Assembly (NCBI RefSeq): GCF_001927285.1
Contig: NZ_MSIG01000005.1
Span: forward strand, 62,001 to 126,000
Reading direction: 5' to 3'
Length of the DNA stretch: 64,000 nucleotides
DNA from: Mongoliimonas terrestris
GTDB lineage: Bacteria > Pseudomonadota > Alphaproteobacteria > Rhizobiales > Pleomorphomonadaceae
Below, in pieces: positions 18,471-29,738 of this stretch. Under the pieces are notes generated by a model that ran no database searches, was not told the origin of the DNA, and worked only from the letters and a program-made list of their open reading frames with translations. A program made the position numbers and the translations under genes. Position 1 is the first letter of the stretch; each line of letters begins with the position of its first letter.

Positions 18471-19013
18471 ATGAGACACTTGACTGGGGCGTTCGCCGGG
18501 GCTCTCGTCGCCGGTATCGTGGCCCTTGCGCCGATCGCGGCGGAGGCCCACGGCCCGACCCGCCAGAAGGTGGAGATCACCCGGGAGATCAACGCTCCGG
18601 CCGACAAGGTCTGGGCCGCCGTCAGCAACTTTCAGGACCTGTCCTGGGTGCCGGGCGTCGCCAAGGTGGAAGGCTCCGGCAGCGAAGTCGGCTCCAAGCG
18701 CACCATCACGCTGGAGAACGGCGAGACGCTGACCGAGACCGTCGACAAGCTCGACGCGGCCAAGATGATGATCATGTACCGGGCCGACGCGGACAACGTG
18801 AAGTTCCTGCCCGTCACCAACTACTCGTCGCGCCTCACCGTGAAGGCGAACGGCTCCGGCTCGACCGTGACCTGGTGGGGCGCCTTCTACCGCGGCTATC
18901 CGAACAACGATCCGCCGGCGGATCTCAACGACGAGACCGCGCTGAGCGCCGTGACGGGCCTCTACAACGCCGGTCTCGACGGCCTGAAGAAGAAGCTGGA
19001 AGGCGGCAGCTGA
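18471..19013 (+). CDS. Secreted SRPBCC-family (polyketide cyclase-like) protein
   Basis: 180 residues. A signal peptide (AGALVAGIVALAPIAAEAHG, cleavage near residue 25) precedes a START/Bet v1-like SRPBCC domain: EITREINAPADKVWAAVSNF, GSKRTITLENGETLTETV and a C-terminal helix, the layout of the polyketide_cyc2 group that binds hydrophobic ligands. The ligand is unknown. Ribosome-binding site GGAGGAAG precedes ATG 18471. Its stop overlaps the next start (TGATG), so the pair is coupled and both products are exported, suggesting a shared periplasmic role. Confidence 0.85.
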   Translation: MRHLTGAFAGALVAGIVALAPIAAEAHGPTRQKVEITREINAPADKVWAAVSNFQDLSWVPGVAKVEGSGSEVGSKRTITLENGETLTETVDKLDAAKMMIMYRADADNVKFLPVTNYSSRLTVKANGSGSTVTWWGAFYRGYPNNDPPADLNDETALSAVTGLYNAGLDGLKKKLEGGS

Positions 19014-19975
19014 TGCACCGGCGCCGGACGGCCGCCGCGGTTCTCGCGGCGGTCGGCCTCCTGGGTGCGTCGGTCGGCGCCGCGCGGGCGGACGAGGCCT
19101 TCGTCACCAACCAGCAGAGCGACGACGTCTCCGTGGTGGACCTCGACACGGCTACCGTGGTGGCGACCATCCCGGTCGGCGGCAAGCCGGCCGGCGTGGT
19201 GGCCTCGGCCGACGGCGCGCGTGTCTACGTGACGAGCCCGGACGCCAAGGCCGTGACGGTCATCGACGCCGCCGCGCGCTCGGTGATCGGCCGTATCGAC
19301 GTCGGCGGCGGCCCGGTCGGCATCGTCTTGTCGCCGGACGACCGGCGGCTCTTTGTCGCCGACTGGTACACCAACCAGATCCTCGCCATCGACACCGCGA
19401 CCCTCGCCGTCAACGGCCGCGTTCCGGTCGGGCGGGCGCCCGCCGGCATGGCGGTGACGCCGGACGGCGCGCTCCTCATCTCCTGCGACCGCGACGACGA
19501 CCGGCTCTCCGTCATCGACACCGCCACCCTGACCGTCGTCGGCACGATCCCGGTCGGCACCCATCCGTTCGCCGTCACGCTCTCGGCGGATGGCCTGACG
19601 GCCTATGCGGCCAACGTCATGTCGGACGACGTGTCGGTGGTCGACGTTGCCGCGCGCCGGGAGATCGCCCGCGTGCCGACCGGCGACACGCCCTACGGCG
19701 TCGCCCTCGCGGCCGGGCGGGGCTTCGTCACCGACCAGCACGCCGACACCGTGACGGTGTTCGACCTGGAATCCCGCGCGGTCATCGCCACCCTCGACAC
19801 GCCCGCTTTTCCGGAGGGCATCGCCGCCGCCCGCGACGGCCGCAAGGTCTGGGTGGCGAGTTGGGACGAGGACGTCCTCTTCTCCATCGACACCACCACC
19901 TTGGAGGTGGTCGACGAGGTGCCCGTCGGCACCAGCCCCCGCGCCTTCGGAGCCTTCATCCGCCCGACCGAGTGA
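19013..19975 (+). CDS. Secreted YVTN-type beta-propeller protein
   Basis: 320 residues with a signal peptide (cleavage near ARA-DEAF, residue 25) and about seven 42-residue blades of the YVTN/NHL-like kind, each with a pattern such as DDVSVVDLDTATVVATIPVG followed by KPAGVVASADGARVYV. This makes a seven-bladed periplasmic propeller. Such proteins often accompany redox or quinoprotein systems, but none is visible here, so partner and function are unknown. Coupled to the SRPBCC gene by TGATG. Confidence 0.88.
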   Translation: MHRRRTAAAVLAAVGLLGASVGAARADEAFVTNQQSDDVSVVDLDTATVVATIPVGGKPAGVVASADGARVYVTSPDAKAVTVIDAAARSVIGRIDVGGGPVGIVLSPDDRRLFVADWYTNQILAIDTATLAVNGRVPVGRAPAGMAVTPDGALLISCDRDDDRLSVIDTATLTVVGTIPVGTHPFAVTLSADGLTAYAANVMSDDVSVVDVAARREIARVPTGDTPYGVALAAGRGFVTDQHADTVTVFDLESRAVIATLDTPAFPEGIAAARDGRKVWVASWDEDVLFSIDTTTLEVVDEVPVGTSPRAFGAFIRPTE

Positions 19976-20008
19976 CCCGCCGGAGTGACCCGCCGGAGTG
20001 ACCCGCCC
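19970..20008 (+). repeat. Three 13-bp tandem repeats carrying stops in three frames
   Basis: GAGTGACCCGCCG is repeated three times across the end of the propeller gene. The TGA triplets at 19973, 19986 and 19999 fall in three different frames because the unit is 13 bases. Confidence 0.9.
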
Positions 20009-20010
20009 GG

Positions 20011-20478
20011 TCATTCGGCGCAGCTGATCGCCACCGTCCGCTCCCAGCGCTCCACCACCGCGCCGGCCGCCTCGATCCGGGCGGCGACCGTCACCGGGGC
20101 GCAGCCGTGGTCGACGATGAAGGACCGCATGGTGGTGCCGAAGTCGCCGATCGCCGGGATCGGCCACGTCCCTTCGAACAAGGTGGACCCGTTCGCGCCG
20201 GTCGCCGTCACCGCCAGGTCCGGGGCCGGATCGAGCGTGCTGTTCGGGATGCCGTCGAGGATGAGGTCCACCACCAGCTGCAGCGACCGCCCGTCGTCGG
20301 TGATGACCGCGATCGGGCCGTCCACCCCCGCCACATCGTCGGAGAAGCCGCCGTTGTCCTCCCACAGGAGGAGGATCTTGGTCCGCCCGAAGCTTAGGTC
20401 GATCGCAAGGCCGGCGCCGGCCGAAGCCAGCGTCGAGGCAAGGGCGAGGACCGCCGTCGAGACCATCCCGTTCCGCAC
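20011..20478 (-). CDS. Secreted protein of unknown function
   Basis: 155 residues from GTG 20478 (GGGAG ribosome-binding site on the minus strand); an ATG at 20466 would also serve. A signal peptide (about residues 1-25, ending SAGAGLA) precedes a beta-rich domain containing KILLLWEDNGGFSDDVAGVDG, DGRSLQLVVDLILDGIPN and two cysteines near the C-terminus (DHGCAPVTV, AISCAE) that may pair. I do not recognise the family. It converges on the propeller gene with a gap of 35 bases. Confidence 0.65.
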   Translation of the reverse strand: MRNGMVSTAVLALASTLASAGAGLAIDLSFGRTKILLLWEDNGGFSDDVAGVDGPIAVITDDGRSLQLVVDLILDGIPNSTLDPAPDLAVTATGANGSTLFEGTWPIPAIGDFGTTMRSFIVDHGCAPVTVAARIEAAGAVVERWERTVAISCAE

Positions 20479-20608
20479 CGCGCGTCTCCCGTCCTGTCAT
20501 GCATCTTGAACCCGCGTCAGGATGGCGTCTCGGCCGCCCCGGCTCAACCCCGGCCGTCGCCGCAGGCGCCGCTCGACAGGCGGGCTTCGGAACGCTAGGT
20601 GATCCGCC

Positions 20609-21295
20609 ATGACTTCCAACGCCCCCAAACTGGTGCTGTTCGACTGCGACGGCACCCTCGTCGACAGCCAGGTGATGATCGTCGCCGCCATGACGCAGGC
20701 GTTCCAGACCGCCGGTCTGGTGCCGCCGTCGCGCGAGGCGGTGCTCTCCATCGTCGGCCTCTCGCTGCCGATCGCCATTGCCCGGCTCCTCGCCGAGCAC
20801 CCGGATCTGCCGGTCGACCCGGTGGTGGAGGCCTACAAGGCGGCCTTCTTCTCGCTCCGCCAGAGCCTTCAGCACCACGAGCCGCTGTTCCCGCACGCCC
20901 GCACGGTGATCGAGGATCTCGCCGCCCGCCCGGACACCCTCCTCGGCGTGGTCACCGGCAAGTCCCGCCGCGGGCTCGACGCCATCCTGGCGCTGCACGG
21001 CCTCGCCGGTCATTTCGTCGTCCTGCGCACCGCCGACGACGCGCCGTCGAAGCCGGATCCCACCATGGTGCTCGACGCCATGGCGGCGGTCGGCGGCCAC
21101 CCGTCCGCGACGCTGGTGATCGGCGACACCACCTACGACATCGAGATGGCCCAGGCCGCCGGCGCCCGCTCGATCGGCGTCTCGTGGGGCTATCACCCGG
21201 CTGCCGCGTTGACGGCGGCGGGGGCCCTGACGGTGATCGACGATTTCCGGCGGCTGCCGGACCTCGTCACCGACCTCTTCGCTCAAGGAGGCTAA
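20609..21295 (+). CDS. HAD-superfamily (subfamily IA) phosphatase, phosphoglycolate phosphatase-like
   Basis: A 228-residue cytoplasmic hydrolase. Motif I FDCDGTLVDSQ (nucleophile Asp11 with Asp13), motif II GVVTGKS, motif III lysine in DAPSKPDPTM, motif IV VIGDTTYDIEMAQAAG; the cap domain lies in between. Substrate is uncertain (phosphoglycolate or another small phosphoester). In many alphaproteobacteria this HAD gene directly precedes ATP12, as here: the next gene starts four bases later with a GGAGG ribosome-binding site inside this gene's end. Confidence 0.88.
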   Translation: MTSNAPKLVLFDCDGTLVDSQVMIVAAMTQAFQTAGLVPPSREAVLSIVGLSLPIAIARLLAEHPDLPVDPVVEAYKAAFFSLRQSLQHHEPLFPHARTVIEDLAARPDTLLGVVTGKSRRGLDAILALHGLAGHFVVLRTADDAPSKPDPTMVLDAMAAVGGHPSATLVIGDTTYDIEMAQAAGARSIGVSWGYHPAAALTAAGALTVIDDFRRLPDLVTDLFAQGG

Positions 21296-21298
21296 TCC

Positions 21299-22072
21299 AT
21301 GCCGGATCTCTTCGACGACCTCGCCGGCCCGACCGACGCCGACCGCGACCGCGCAGCCACCGAACGGCGGGCCAACGCGCGGGAGCTGCCGAAGCGCTTC
21401 TACAACGAGGCCGCCGCGGCGCCGGAGGGTGACGGCTTCGCGGTGCTCCTCGACGGCCGGCCGGTGAAGACGCCCGCCCGCAAGGGCCTGGTGCTGCCGA
21501 CGGAGGCGCTCGCCGCCGCCGTCGCGCGCGAATGGGCAGACCAGGGCACCCATGTGGACCCCGGCACCATGCATCTGACCCGCCTTGTCAACTCGGCCAT
21601 CGACGGGGTCGCGGACCAGATCGACGCGGTCGCCGACGACATCGCCCGCTATGCAGGGTCCGACCTCCTCTTCTACCGCGCCGATGGTCCGGAGCGGCTG
21701 ACCGCCCGGCAGACCGTGCTCTGGGATCCGGTGGTCGCCTGGGCCGAGCATCGCTTCGCCGTCCGCTTCCGCCTCGCCGAGGGCGTCATGCCGGTCGAGC
21801 AGGACGAGGCCGTAGTGGCTTCCGTCCGGGCCGCCATGCCGCGCGATCCGTTCGTGCTCGCCGGCCTTCACGCCATGACCACGCTGATGGGCTCGGTGCT
21901 CCTCGCCGTCGCGGTGCTGGAGCGGCGGGTCACGCCGCAGGAGGCCTGGGACGCCGCCCACGTGGACGAGGACTGGAACGTGGAGCTCTGGGGCGAGGAC
22001 GACGAGGCCGCCACGCGCCGGGCCTACCGCCGCGCCGAACTGAACGCCGCCGCCCGTCTCGCCGGCCTCTGA
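21299..22072 (+). CDS. ATP12-family F1-ATPase assembly chaperone
   Basis: 257 residues matching the ATP12 family, which in mitochondria protects the F1 alpha subunit before assembly. Characteristic stretches: KRFYNEAAAAPEGDGFAVLL, LDGRPVKTPARKGLVLPTEA, AREWADQGTHVDPGTMHLTR, DLLFYRADGPERLTARQ and WDPVVAWAEHRF. The family is nearly confined to alphaproteobacteria and mitochondria. It is probably an operon with the HAD phosphatase, with a GGAGG eight bases before the ATG. Confidence 0.93.
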   Translation: MPDLFDDLAGPTDADRDRAATERRANARELPKRFYNEAAAAPEGDGFAVLLDGRPVKTPARKGLVLPTEALAAAVAREWADQGTHVDPGTMHLTRLVNSAIDGVADQIDAVADDIARYAGSDLLFYRADGPERLTARQTVLWDPVVAWAEHRFAVRFRLAEGVMPVEQDEAVVASVRAAMPRDPFVLAGLHAMTTLMGSVLLAVAVLERRVTPQEAWDAAHVDEDWNVELWGEDDEAATRRAYRRAELNAAARLAGL

Positions 22073-22203
22073 CCGCCGGCCCATCCAGGCGTCGCGACGC
22101 CGGAGAGCCGATCCCGGGCGCCTGATCAAACTCCCGTGACCCCCGGTTCGTCGTCATGGATTTTCTGCAATGTGACGGCGGGGGAAACCAAAGGGAGTCC
22201 GAC

Positions 22204-23082
22204 ATGGCCGAGCGCGTCACCATCACGCAGGAAATGATCCGCCTTTACGACGAGTACACCCACCTCACCCTCGACCGCCGGGGCTTCCTGGAGAAGCTGA
22301 CCAAGGCCGCCGGGTCCACCGCCGCCGCCGTCGCTGCCGTGCCGCTCCTGGAGGCCAATCAGGCGCGTGCCGCCATGGTGGCCGCCGACGACGCGCGCCT
22401 CGTCAGCGAGCGGGTCGACTGGGCGGGCGGGTCCGGCCAGATGAGCGGGCTCCTCGTGCGCCCGGCCGGCGTGACGGAGGCGCTTCCCGCCGTCATCGTC
22501 ATCCACGAGAACCGCGGCCTCAACGCCCATATCGAGGACGTCACCCGGCGCATGGCGCTGGAAGGCTTCATGGCGCTTGCGCCCGACTTCCTGGCGCCGG
22601 TCGGCGGCACCCCGTCGGACGAGGACCGTGCGCGCGAGATGATCGGCGCCCTCGATCCGGCGGCGACGCTAGAGAACGCCGTCCAGACGGTGGTCTACCT
22701 GGAGGGCAGGGCGGATTCCACGGCGGCGGTCGGCGCCATCGGCTTCTGCTGGGGTGGCGGCATGGTGAACCAGCTCGCCACCGCATCGGAACGGCTCCGG
22801 GCGGGTGTCGCCTACTACGGCCGCACCCCGGACGCTGCTGCGGTGCCGAACATCAAGGCGCGGATGATGCTGCACTACGCCGGTCTCGACGAGCGCATCA
22901 ACCAGGGCATCGACGCCTATCGGGCCGCACTGGAAGCCGCCGAGGTCGACCACGTGATCCACGTCTATGACGGCGTCAACCACGCCTTCAACAACGACAC
23001 GTCAGCGGCCCGCTACGACAAGGCGGCGGCCGACCTCGCCTGGAGCCGGACGATCGACTTTCTGAAGACAAGCCTCGCTTGA
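22204..23082 (+). CDS. Dienelactone hydrolase-family protein with N-terminal leader
   Basis: 292 residues. The N-terminal region carries DRRGFLEKLTKAAGSTAAAVAAV, resembling a Tat-type export signal though with a single RR and weak consensus, so export is possible. An alpha/beta-hydrolase domain follows, with the dienelactone-hydrolase triad: nucleophilic cysteine in IGFCWGGGM, aspartate in GLDERINQG, histidine in VNHAFNNDTS. An oxyanion-side motif VIHENRGLN is also present. The family hydrolyses dienelactone or related esters; the substrate is unknown. Followed by a strong terminator. Confidence 0.9.
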   Translation: MAERVTITQEMIRLYDEYTHLTLDRRGFLEKLTKAAGSTAAAVAAVPLLEANQARAAMVAADDARLVSERVDWAGGSGQMSGLLVRPAGVTEALPAVIVIHENRGLNAHIEDVTRRMALEGFMALAPDFLAPVGGTPSDEDRAREMIGALDPAATLENAVQTVVYLEGRADSTAAVGAIGFCWGGGMVNQLATASERLRAGVAYYGRTPDAAAVPNIKARMMLHYAGLDERINQGIDAYRAALEAAEVDHVIHVYDGVNHAFNNDTSAARYDKAAADLAWSRTIDFLKTSLA

Positions 23083-23112
23083 ATTCAGGGAAGATTAACA
23101 GTTCGCGAAAAC

Positions 23113-23148
23113 CGGAGCGGCCGTGTTCATCACGGCCGCTCCGTTTTT
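23113..23148 (+). terminator. Strong intrinsic terminator
   Basis: A perfect 13-bp stem CGGAGCGGCCGTG / CACGGCCGCTCCG with loop TTCAT, followed by TTTTT. It lies 31 bases beyond the dienelactone hydrolase stop. Confidence 0.95.
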
Positions 23149-23195
23149 GTTTTCAAGTCCCCATAGCGACGGTTTCACTAGAAAAGCACGCCATG

Positions 23196-23206
23196 GTGCA
23201 GTGCAA
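23196..23206. promoter_or_regulatory. GTGCAGTGCAA near-palindrome upstream of formate dehydrogenase
   Basis: It differs by one base from the perfect TTGCAGTGCAA at 16487-16497 and shares flanking bases with it. It lies 150 bases upstream of the formate dehydrogenase start. It resembles alphaproteobacterial PhaR-type sites (TTGC...GCAA), but assignment is tentative. Confidence 0.3.
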
Positions 23207-23352
23207 ACAAAGAGAAATGCTATCGCAACATAGGCAATCTCAATGAGATCATTCGGAATATCGGTCCGGGTGACAGTTCGTCCGCTTGTGCAGGTGCACC
23301 ATTTCGGTGTTACTCTCCGGCGCAACAAGCAAGCATGTGACCGAGGCCAGCC

Positions 23353-25052
<1,700 letters not shown>

Positions 25053-25056
<4 letters not shown>

Positions 25057-27824
25057 CCGACACCGTTTCGTTCAAGCTCGATGGCCGCGATGTGGTGGCC
25101 GAGCCCGGTGAAACGATCTGGCAGGTGGCGCAGCGGTGCGGCACCGAGATCCCGCACCTCTGCTACTCCCCGGCGCCCGGCTATCGGCCCGACGGCAACT
25201 GCCGCGCCTGCATGGTGGACATCAAGGGCGAGCGCGTGCTCGCGGCCTCCTGCATCCGCACCCCGACGCCCGGCATGGAGGTCTCCACGGAGTCCCACCG
25301 CGCCGTGAAGGCGCGCGAGATGGTGTTCGAGATGCTGGCGACCGACCAGCCGCCGAAGGAGGAGGCGCCGGACCCGATGTCGAGCTTCTGGTCCTGGGCG
25401 GACCGGATGGACATCGAGATCGGCCGGCTCCCCAAGAAGGAGCACGGCACCCACGACATCTCCCACCCGGCGATGGCGGTGAACCTCGACGCCTGCATCT
25501 CCTGCGGCCTTTGCGTGCGTGCCTGCCGCGAGGTCCAGGTGAACGACGTCATCGGCATGGGCTATCGCGGCGGCCACGCCGTCCCGGTGTTCGACTTCGA
25601 CGACCCGATGGGCAACTCCTCGTGCGTCGCCTGTGGCGAGTGCGTCCAGGCCTGCCCGACCGGCGCGCTCTTCGAGAAGAGCCTGATGGACGCCGCCGGC
25701 AAGAAGCGCACCGTGGTGCCCGACCGCACCGTCGACAGCGTCTGCCCCTATTGCGGCGTCGGCTGCCTGACCAAGGTGTCCGTCAAGGACGACAAGATCG
25801 TCCAGGTGGACGGCCGCGACGGCCCGGCCAACGAGAACCGGCTCTGCGTGAAGGGCCGCTTCGGCTACGACTACATCTTCCATCCGCACCGCCTCACCGT
25901 GCCGCTGATCCGCAAGGAGGGCGTGGCCAAGGACGCCCACATCCACATGGATCCGGGCAACCCGTGGGAGGTTTTCCGCGAGGCGACCTGGGAGGAGGCC
26001 CTTGACGTCGCCGCCCGCGGCCTTGCCACCGTGCGCGACCGGGATGGCGGCAACGCGCTGGCCGGCTTCGGCTCGGCCAAGGGCTCCAACGAGGAGGCCT
26101 ATCTCTTCCAGAAACTCGTGCGACAGGGCTTCGGCACCAACAACGTGGACCACTGCACCCGCCTCTGCCACGCCTCGTCGGTGGCCGCCCTCATCGAGGG
26201 CATCGGCTCCGGCGCGGTGACGGCGCCGTTCACGGCCGCCGACACGTCGGACTGCATCATCGTCATCGGCGCCCGTCCGGAGCAGAACCACCCGGTCGCC
26301 GCCACCTACCTGAAGCAGGCCGCCAAGCGCGGTGCCAAGCTGATCGTCATGGATCCGCGCGGCCAGGGCCTGATGCGGCACGCCGCCTACGGCCTGAAGT
26401 TCACGCCGGGCCGCGACGTGGCGCTCCTCAACGCCATGATCCACACGATCATCGAAGAAGGCCTCACCGACGCCCAGTACATCCAGGCGAACGTCGACGG
26501 CTTCGAGTCCCTGAAGAAGAAGATCAAGGACTTCTCGCCCGAGGAGATGGAAAAGGTCTGCGGCATCCCGGCGGACACCATCCGCGAGGTGGCGCGCACC
26601 TACGCCAAGGCCGAACGCTCCATCATCTTCTGGGGCATGGGCGTTTCCCAGCACGTGCACGGCACGGACAACACCCGCTGCCTGATCGCGCTCGCCCTCA
26701 TCACCGGCCACGTGGGCCGCGAGGGCACGGGCCTCCATCCGCTGCGCGGCCAGAACAACGTGCAGGGCGCCTCCGACGCCGGCCTCATCCCGATGATGTT
26801 CCCGGATTACAAGCTCGTCTCTGACGAGACCGTCCGCCTCGGCTTCGAGGATCTCTGGGGCCGTCCGCTCGACCAGAACCGCGGCCTGACGGTCGTGGAG
26901 ATCATGGACGCCATCCACGACGGCAAGATCAAGGGCATGTACGTGCAGGGCGAGAATCCGGCCATGTCGGATCCGGACCAGCACCACGCCCGCGCGGCCC
27001 TCGCCATGCTGGAACACCTCGTCGTGCAGGACATCTTCCTGACCGAGACCGCCTGGCACGCCGACGTGGTTCTGCCCGCCTCCGCCCACGGCGAGAAGCT
27101 CGGCACCTACACCAACACCAACCGTCAGGTGCAGATTGGCCGGCAGGTGGTGCCGCCGCCGGGCAACGCGCGCCAGGACCTCGACCTCATCATGGAGATC
27201 GCCAACCGCCTCGGCTGCGGCTGGACCTACGGCTCCGTCGCTGAGGTGTTCAACGAGATGGCCTCGGTGATGCCGTCGCTGGACAACATCACCTGGGAGC
27301 GCATCGAGCGCGAAGGCTCCGTGACGTACCCGGCCGACGCGCCGGACAAGCCGGGCAACGAGATCATCTTCGGCGACGGCTTCCCCACCGCCGACGGCCG
27401 CGCCCGCATCGTGCCGACCGACCTCGTGCCGCCCGCCGAACTGCCCGACGCGGACTTCCCGCTGGTGCTCACCACCGGCCGTCTGCTGGAACACTGGCAC
27501 ACCGGGGCGATGACCCGACGCGCCGGCATCCTCGACGGCCAGGAGGGCGTGGAGATCGTCTGCATGCACCCGCGCGACATCGGCCGCATGGGCCTCACCG
27601 CTGGCGAGCGGGTCGCGGTGGAAACACGCCGCGGCCGGGTGGAGCCGATTCTCCGCGCCGACCGGGACGTGACCGAAGGCATGATCTTCATGCCCTTCTG
27701 CTTCACCGAGGCGCCGGCCAACTTCCTCACCAACCCGCAGCTCGACCCCTTCGGGAAGATTCCGGAGTTCAAGTTCTGCGCGGCCCGCGTGGGGCGGCTC
27801 GAACTGCAGGCCGCCGCCGAATAA
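25053..27824 (+). CDS. fdh1A: NAD-dependent formate dehydrogenase alpha subunit (Mo/W-bis-MGD)
   Basis: A 923-residue cytoplasmic catalytic subunit oxidising formate to CO2. Domains in order: N-terminal [2Fe-2S] ferredoxin domain (PHLCYSP, DGNCRACMV, AASC; residues 1-90), a NuoG-like and a two-[4Fe-4S] segment (CISCGLCVRACRE near 150, CVACGECVQACPTGAL near 192), an FDH [4Fe-4S] segment (CPYCGVGC near 231), then the pterin-binding domains. The metal ligand is the cysteine of TRLCHASSV near residue 372 (cysteine, not selenocysteine), followed by the conserved His. The C-terminal dinucleotide-binding domain contains TTGRLLEHWHTGAMTRR. Genes for the FdsC/FdsD maturation factors are not adjacent. 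Confidence 0.95.
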
Positions 27825-27861
27825 GGCTGCTGTCGTAAACCATCCTGGGGATCCAGGCTTC

Positions 27862-27898
27862 AGGCGGCGGGGCTTTCAGTCCCGCCGCCTTCGTTTTG
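27862..27898 (+). terminator. Intrinsic terminator after formate dehydrogenase
   Basis: Stem AGGCGGCGGG / CCCGCCGCCT with a short loop, followed by TCGTTTT. It lies 38 bases beyond the alpha-subunit stop. Confidence 0.9.
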
Positions 27899-27976
27899 AA
27901 CCGTTCACCATCTTTTTAAGCGTCATATTGTTAAATGTACTGAATACTAGGTCGGAAATCGCAATGGAGAGGCAGC

Positions 27977-29668
27977 ATGGCTCCCACCGACCTGACCTTC
28001 AGCCTTGGCGCCGGAGGCCCCCAGACCCACCGGCCGCCCGCGGCGACCAGCCGGCGCGGAGCCCTTGAAGCGCCGGCCATCTTCCTCGGCTCCGCCGTCC
28101 TGGCGACCACCACCCTGATGCTCGACGGCGGCGCGATCGTGGCGCCCTATCTCGACCAGCTCGGCGTCGGACCCGTGGACAGCAGGCTCCTCGGCGCCGG
28201 CATCCTGGCCGCCGGCGTCGTCCTTGCGGCGATCCGGATCCGCACCCGGTCGCGCCGGGCCTTGCCGCCGCCGATGCTCGCGCCGGTCGCCCGCGGCGAC
28301 CTCGACCACTCACGGCGCGATCCGGTCACCGGGCTCTTCAACCGCCGCCATCTCGCCGATTTCCTCGCCCAGCGGATCCTCCGCATGGAGGATCACGGCG
28401 GCACGCTGGCGCTCCTCCTTGTGACGCTGCCCGCGTCCGATCGCGCGGACGGACCCGATCCGGAGACCGAGCGGGCCGCCGCCCGCCAGCTCGGCGCCGT
28501 CGTGGCGGACGACAGCATGCTCGCCCGCCTCGGTCCCTCCCGTTTCGCCGTCGTGATCGACCGCGACGCGGACCTCGACCGCGGCCTCGCCGTCGGCCGA
28601 GCCATCCTGGCCGACTTCGGCACCGATCGCGCGTCCCAGCCGGTCGCCGTCGCACTCGCCCTCTACCCGGACCACGCCCGCTCGTCCGACGACCTGATCC
28701 GCCTTGCCGAGGAGGCTGTCGCCCTGCCGGTCCCCACGGACGACGGCCGGCCGCATCCCGGCGTCCGCCTGCCGGACCGGCTGCCCTTCACCCGCATCAC
28801 CCCCCGTCAGCGCGCCTTCCGCGACGCCCTGTCGGACCGGGAGATCGGCAACGCCTACCGGCCGCTCTTTTCCCTGCGCACGCTCGACCTGCCCCTGTTC
28901 GAGGCCGTCCCGGTCTGGGAGAGCGCCGAAGAGGGCGCGCTGACGCCGGCCGAGATCCTGGCCCTTGCGGCCGACGCCAAACGGGTCCCGGACCTCTGGG
29001 CGCGCATGCTGGACGAGGCGTGTCGCGACCTCGCGGGCTGGACGGCGGAGACGTCTGTCCTTCTCGACCTGCCGGACCCGCTCATCGCCGTGGCGGACTG
29101 GACGGCCACCGCCCCCGACGACCCCGCCGCCGCGTCCGCCGGTCCGGTCGGGCTGCCCGCCGTCATGGCGGCGGCTGCGGCGCGGGCCGGCATCGCCACC
29201 GACCGGCTGGTGATCGGGCTCGGGGAGGACGGCGTCGCCGCCGATCCGCGCCGGGCGGATGCCGTCGCGGCGGCATTCCGGGCCGAGGGCTTCCGCCTCT
29301 GCCTGACGCGCTTCGGCGGCGGCGACTGTGGACCGCGCCAGATCGCCCGCCTGCCGGTCGCCTACGCGCGCCTCGACGCCGCCCTGTTCGACGCCGCCCG
29401 CCAGTCGGAGGCGGACGCGCGCGCCGCCGCCGCGGTTGTCGCGCTCGGCCGAAGCCTCGGTGCCGAGATCATCGCCGACGGCCTTGGCGATGCCGCCGAC
29501 GTGACGCTCGCCGAGCGTCTCGGCTGCACCATGGGGCAGGGGGATTTCATCGCCCCGCCCGTCTCGGGCCGCGATGTGCCGGCGTTGCAGCGGGCGGCGG
29601 TGATCGGCGATCCGCCGGAAACCGAAGTGAACATCGTCCGCGAGCGCGTTGAAAACGAGCGGAAATGA
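27977..29668 (+). CDS. Membrane protein with degenerate GGDEF and EAL domains
   Basis: 563 residues. Two predicted membrane helices (about 34-55 and 73-88) anchor a GGDEF-like domain (about 110-255) and an EAL-like domain (about 290-545). The GGDEF domain begins with DPVTGLFNRRHL, but the GGDEF active loop reads RLGPSRFAVVI. The EAL domain has FEAVPVWES where FEALLRW is expected, TRFGGGD in place of DDFGTGY, and ADGLGDAADVTLAERLGC in place of AEGVET. Both catalytic centres therefore appear lost. The protein probably acts as a c-di-GMP binding or scaffolding regulator, or has another role. Upstream DNA is AT-rich (27900-27960), likely its promoter. Confidence 0.85.
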   Translation: MAPTDLTFSLGAGGPQTHRPPAATSRRGALEAPAIFLGSAVLATTTLMLDGGAIVAPYLDQLGVGPVDSRLLGAGILAAGVVLAAIRIRTRSRRALPPPMLAPVARGDLDHSRRDPVTGLFNRRHLADFLAQRILRMEDHGGTLALLLVTLPASDRADGPDPETERAAARQLGAVVADDSMLARLGPSRFAVVIDRDADLDRGLAVGRAILADFGTDRASQPVAVALALYPDHARSSDDLIRLAEEAVALPVPTDDGRPHPGVRLPDRLPFTRITPRQRAFRDALSDREIGNAYRPLFSLRTLDLPLFEAVPVWESAEEGALTPAEILALAADAKRVPDLWARMLDEACRDLAGWTAETSVLLDLPDPLIAVADWTATAPDDPAAASAGPVGLPAVMAAAAARAGIATDRLVIGLGEDGVAADPRRADAVAAAFRAEGFRLCLTRFGGGDCGPRQIARLPVAYARLDAALFDAARQSEADARAAAAVVALGRSLGAEIIADGLGDAADVTLAERLGCTMGQGDFIAPPVSGRDVPALQRAAVIGDPPETEVNIVRERVENERK

Positions 29669-29738
29669 CGCTTTTCGCGGCTTGCATGCTCCGGCCGGAC
29701 GTGGTCTGTCCACGAGACCTGCCGGAGTTTCCCGCCCC

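Noticed and set aside
18962-22129. Open frame of 1055 codons on the minus strand
   Set aside because: It lies opposite the propeller, HAD and ATP12 genes, which have clear family motifs. Its composition is typical of an antisense GC-rich shadow.
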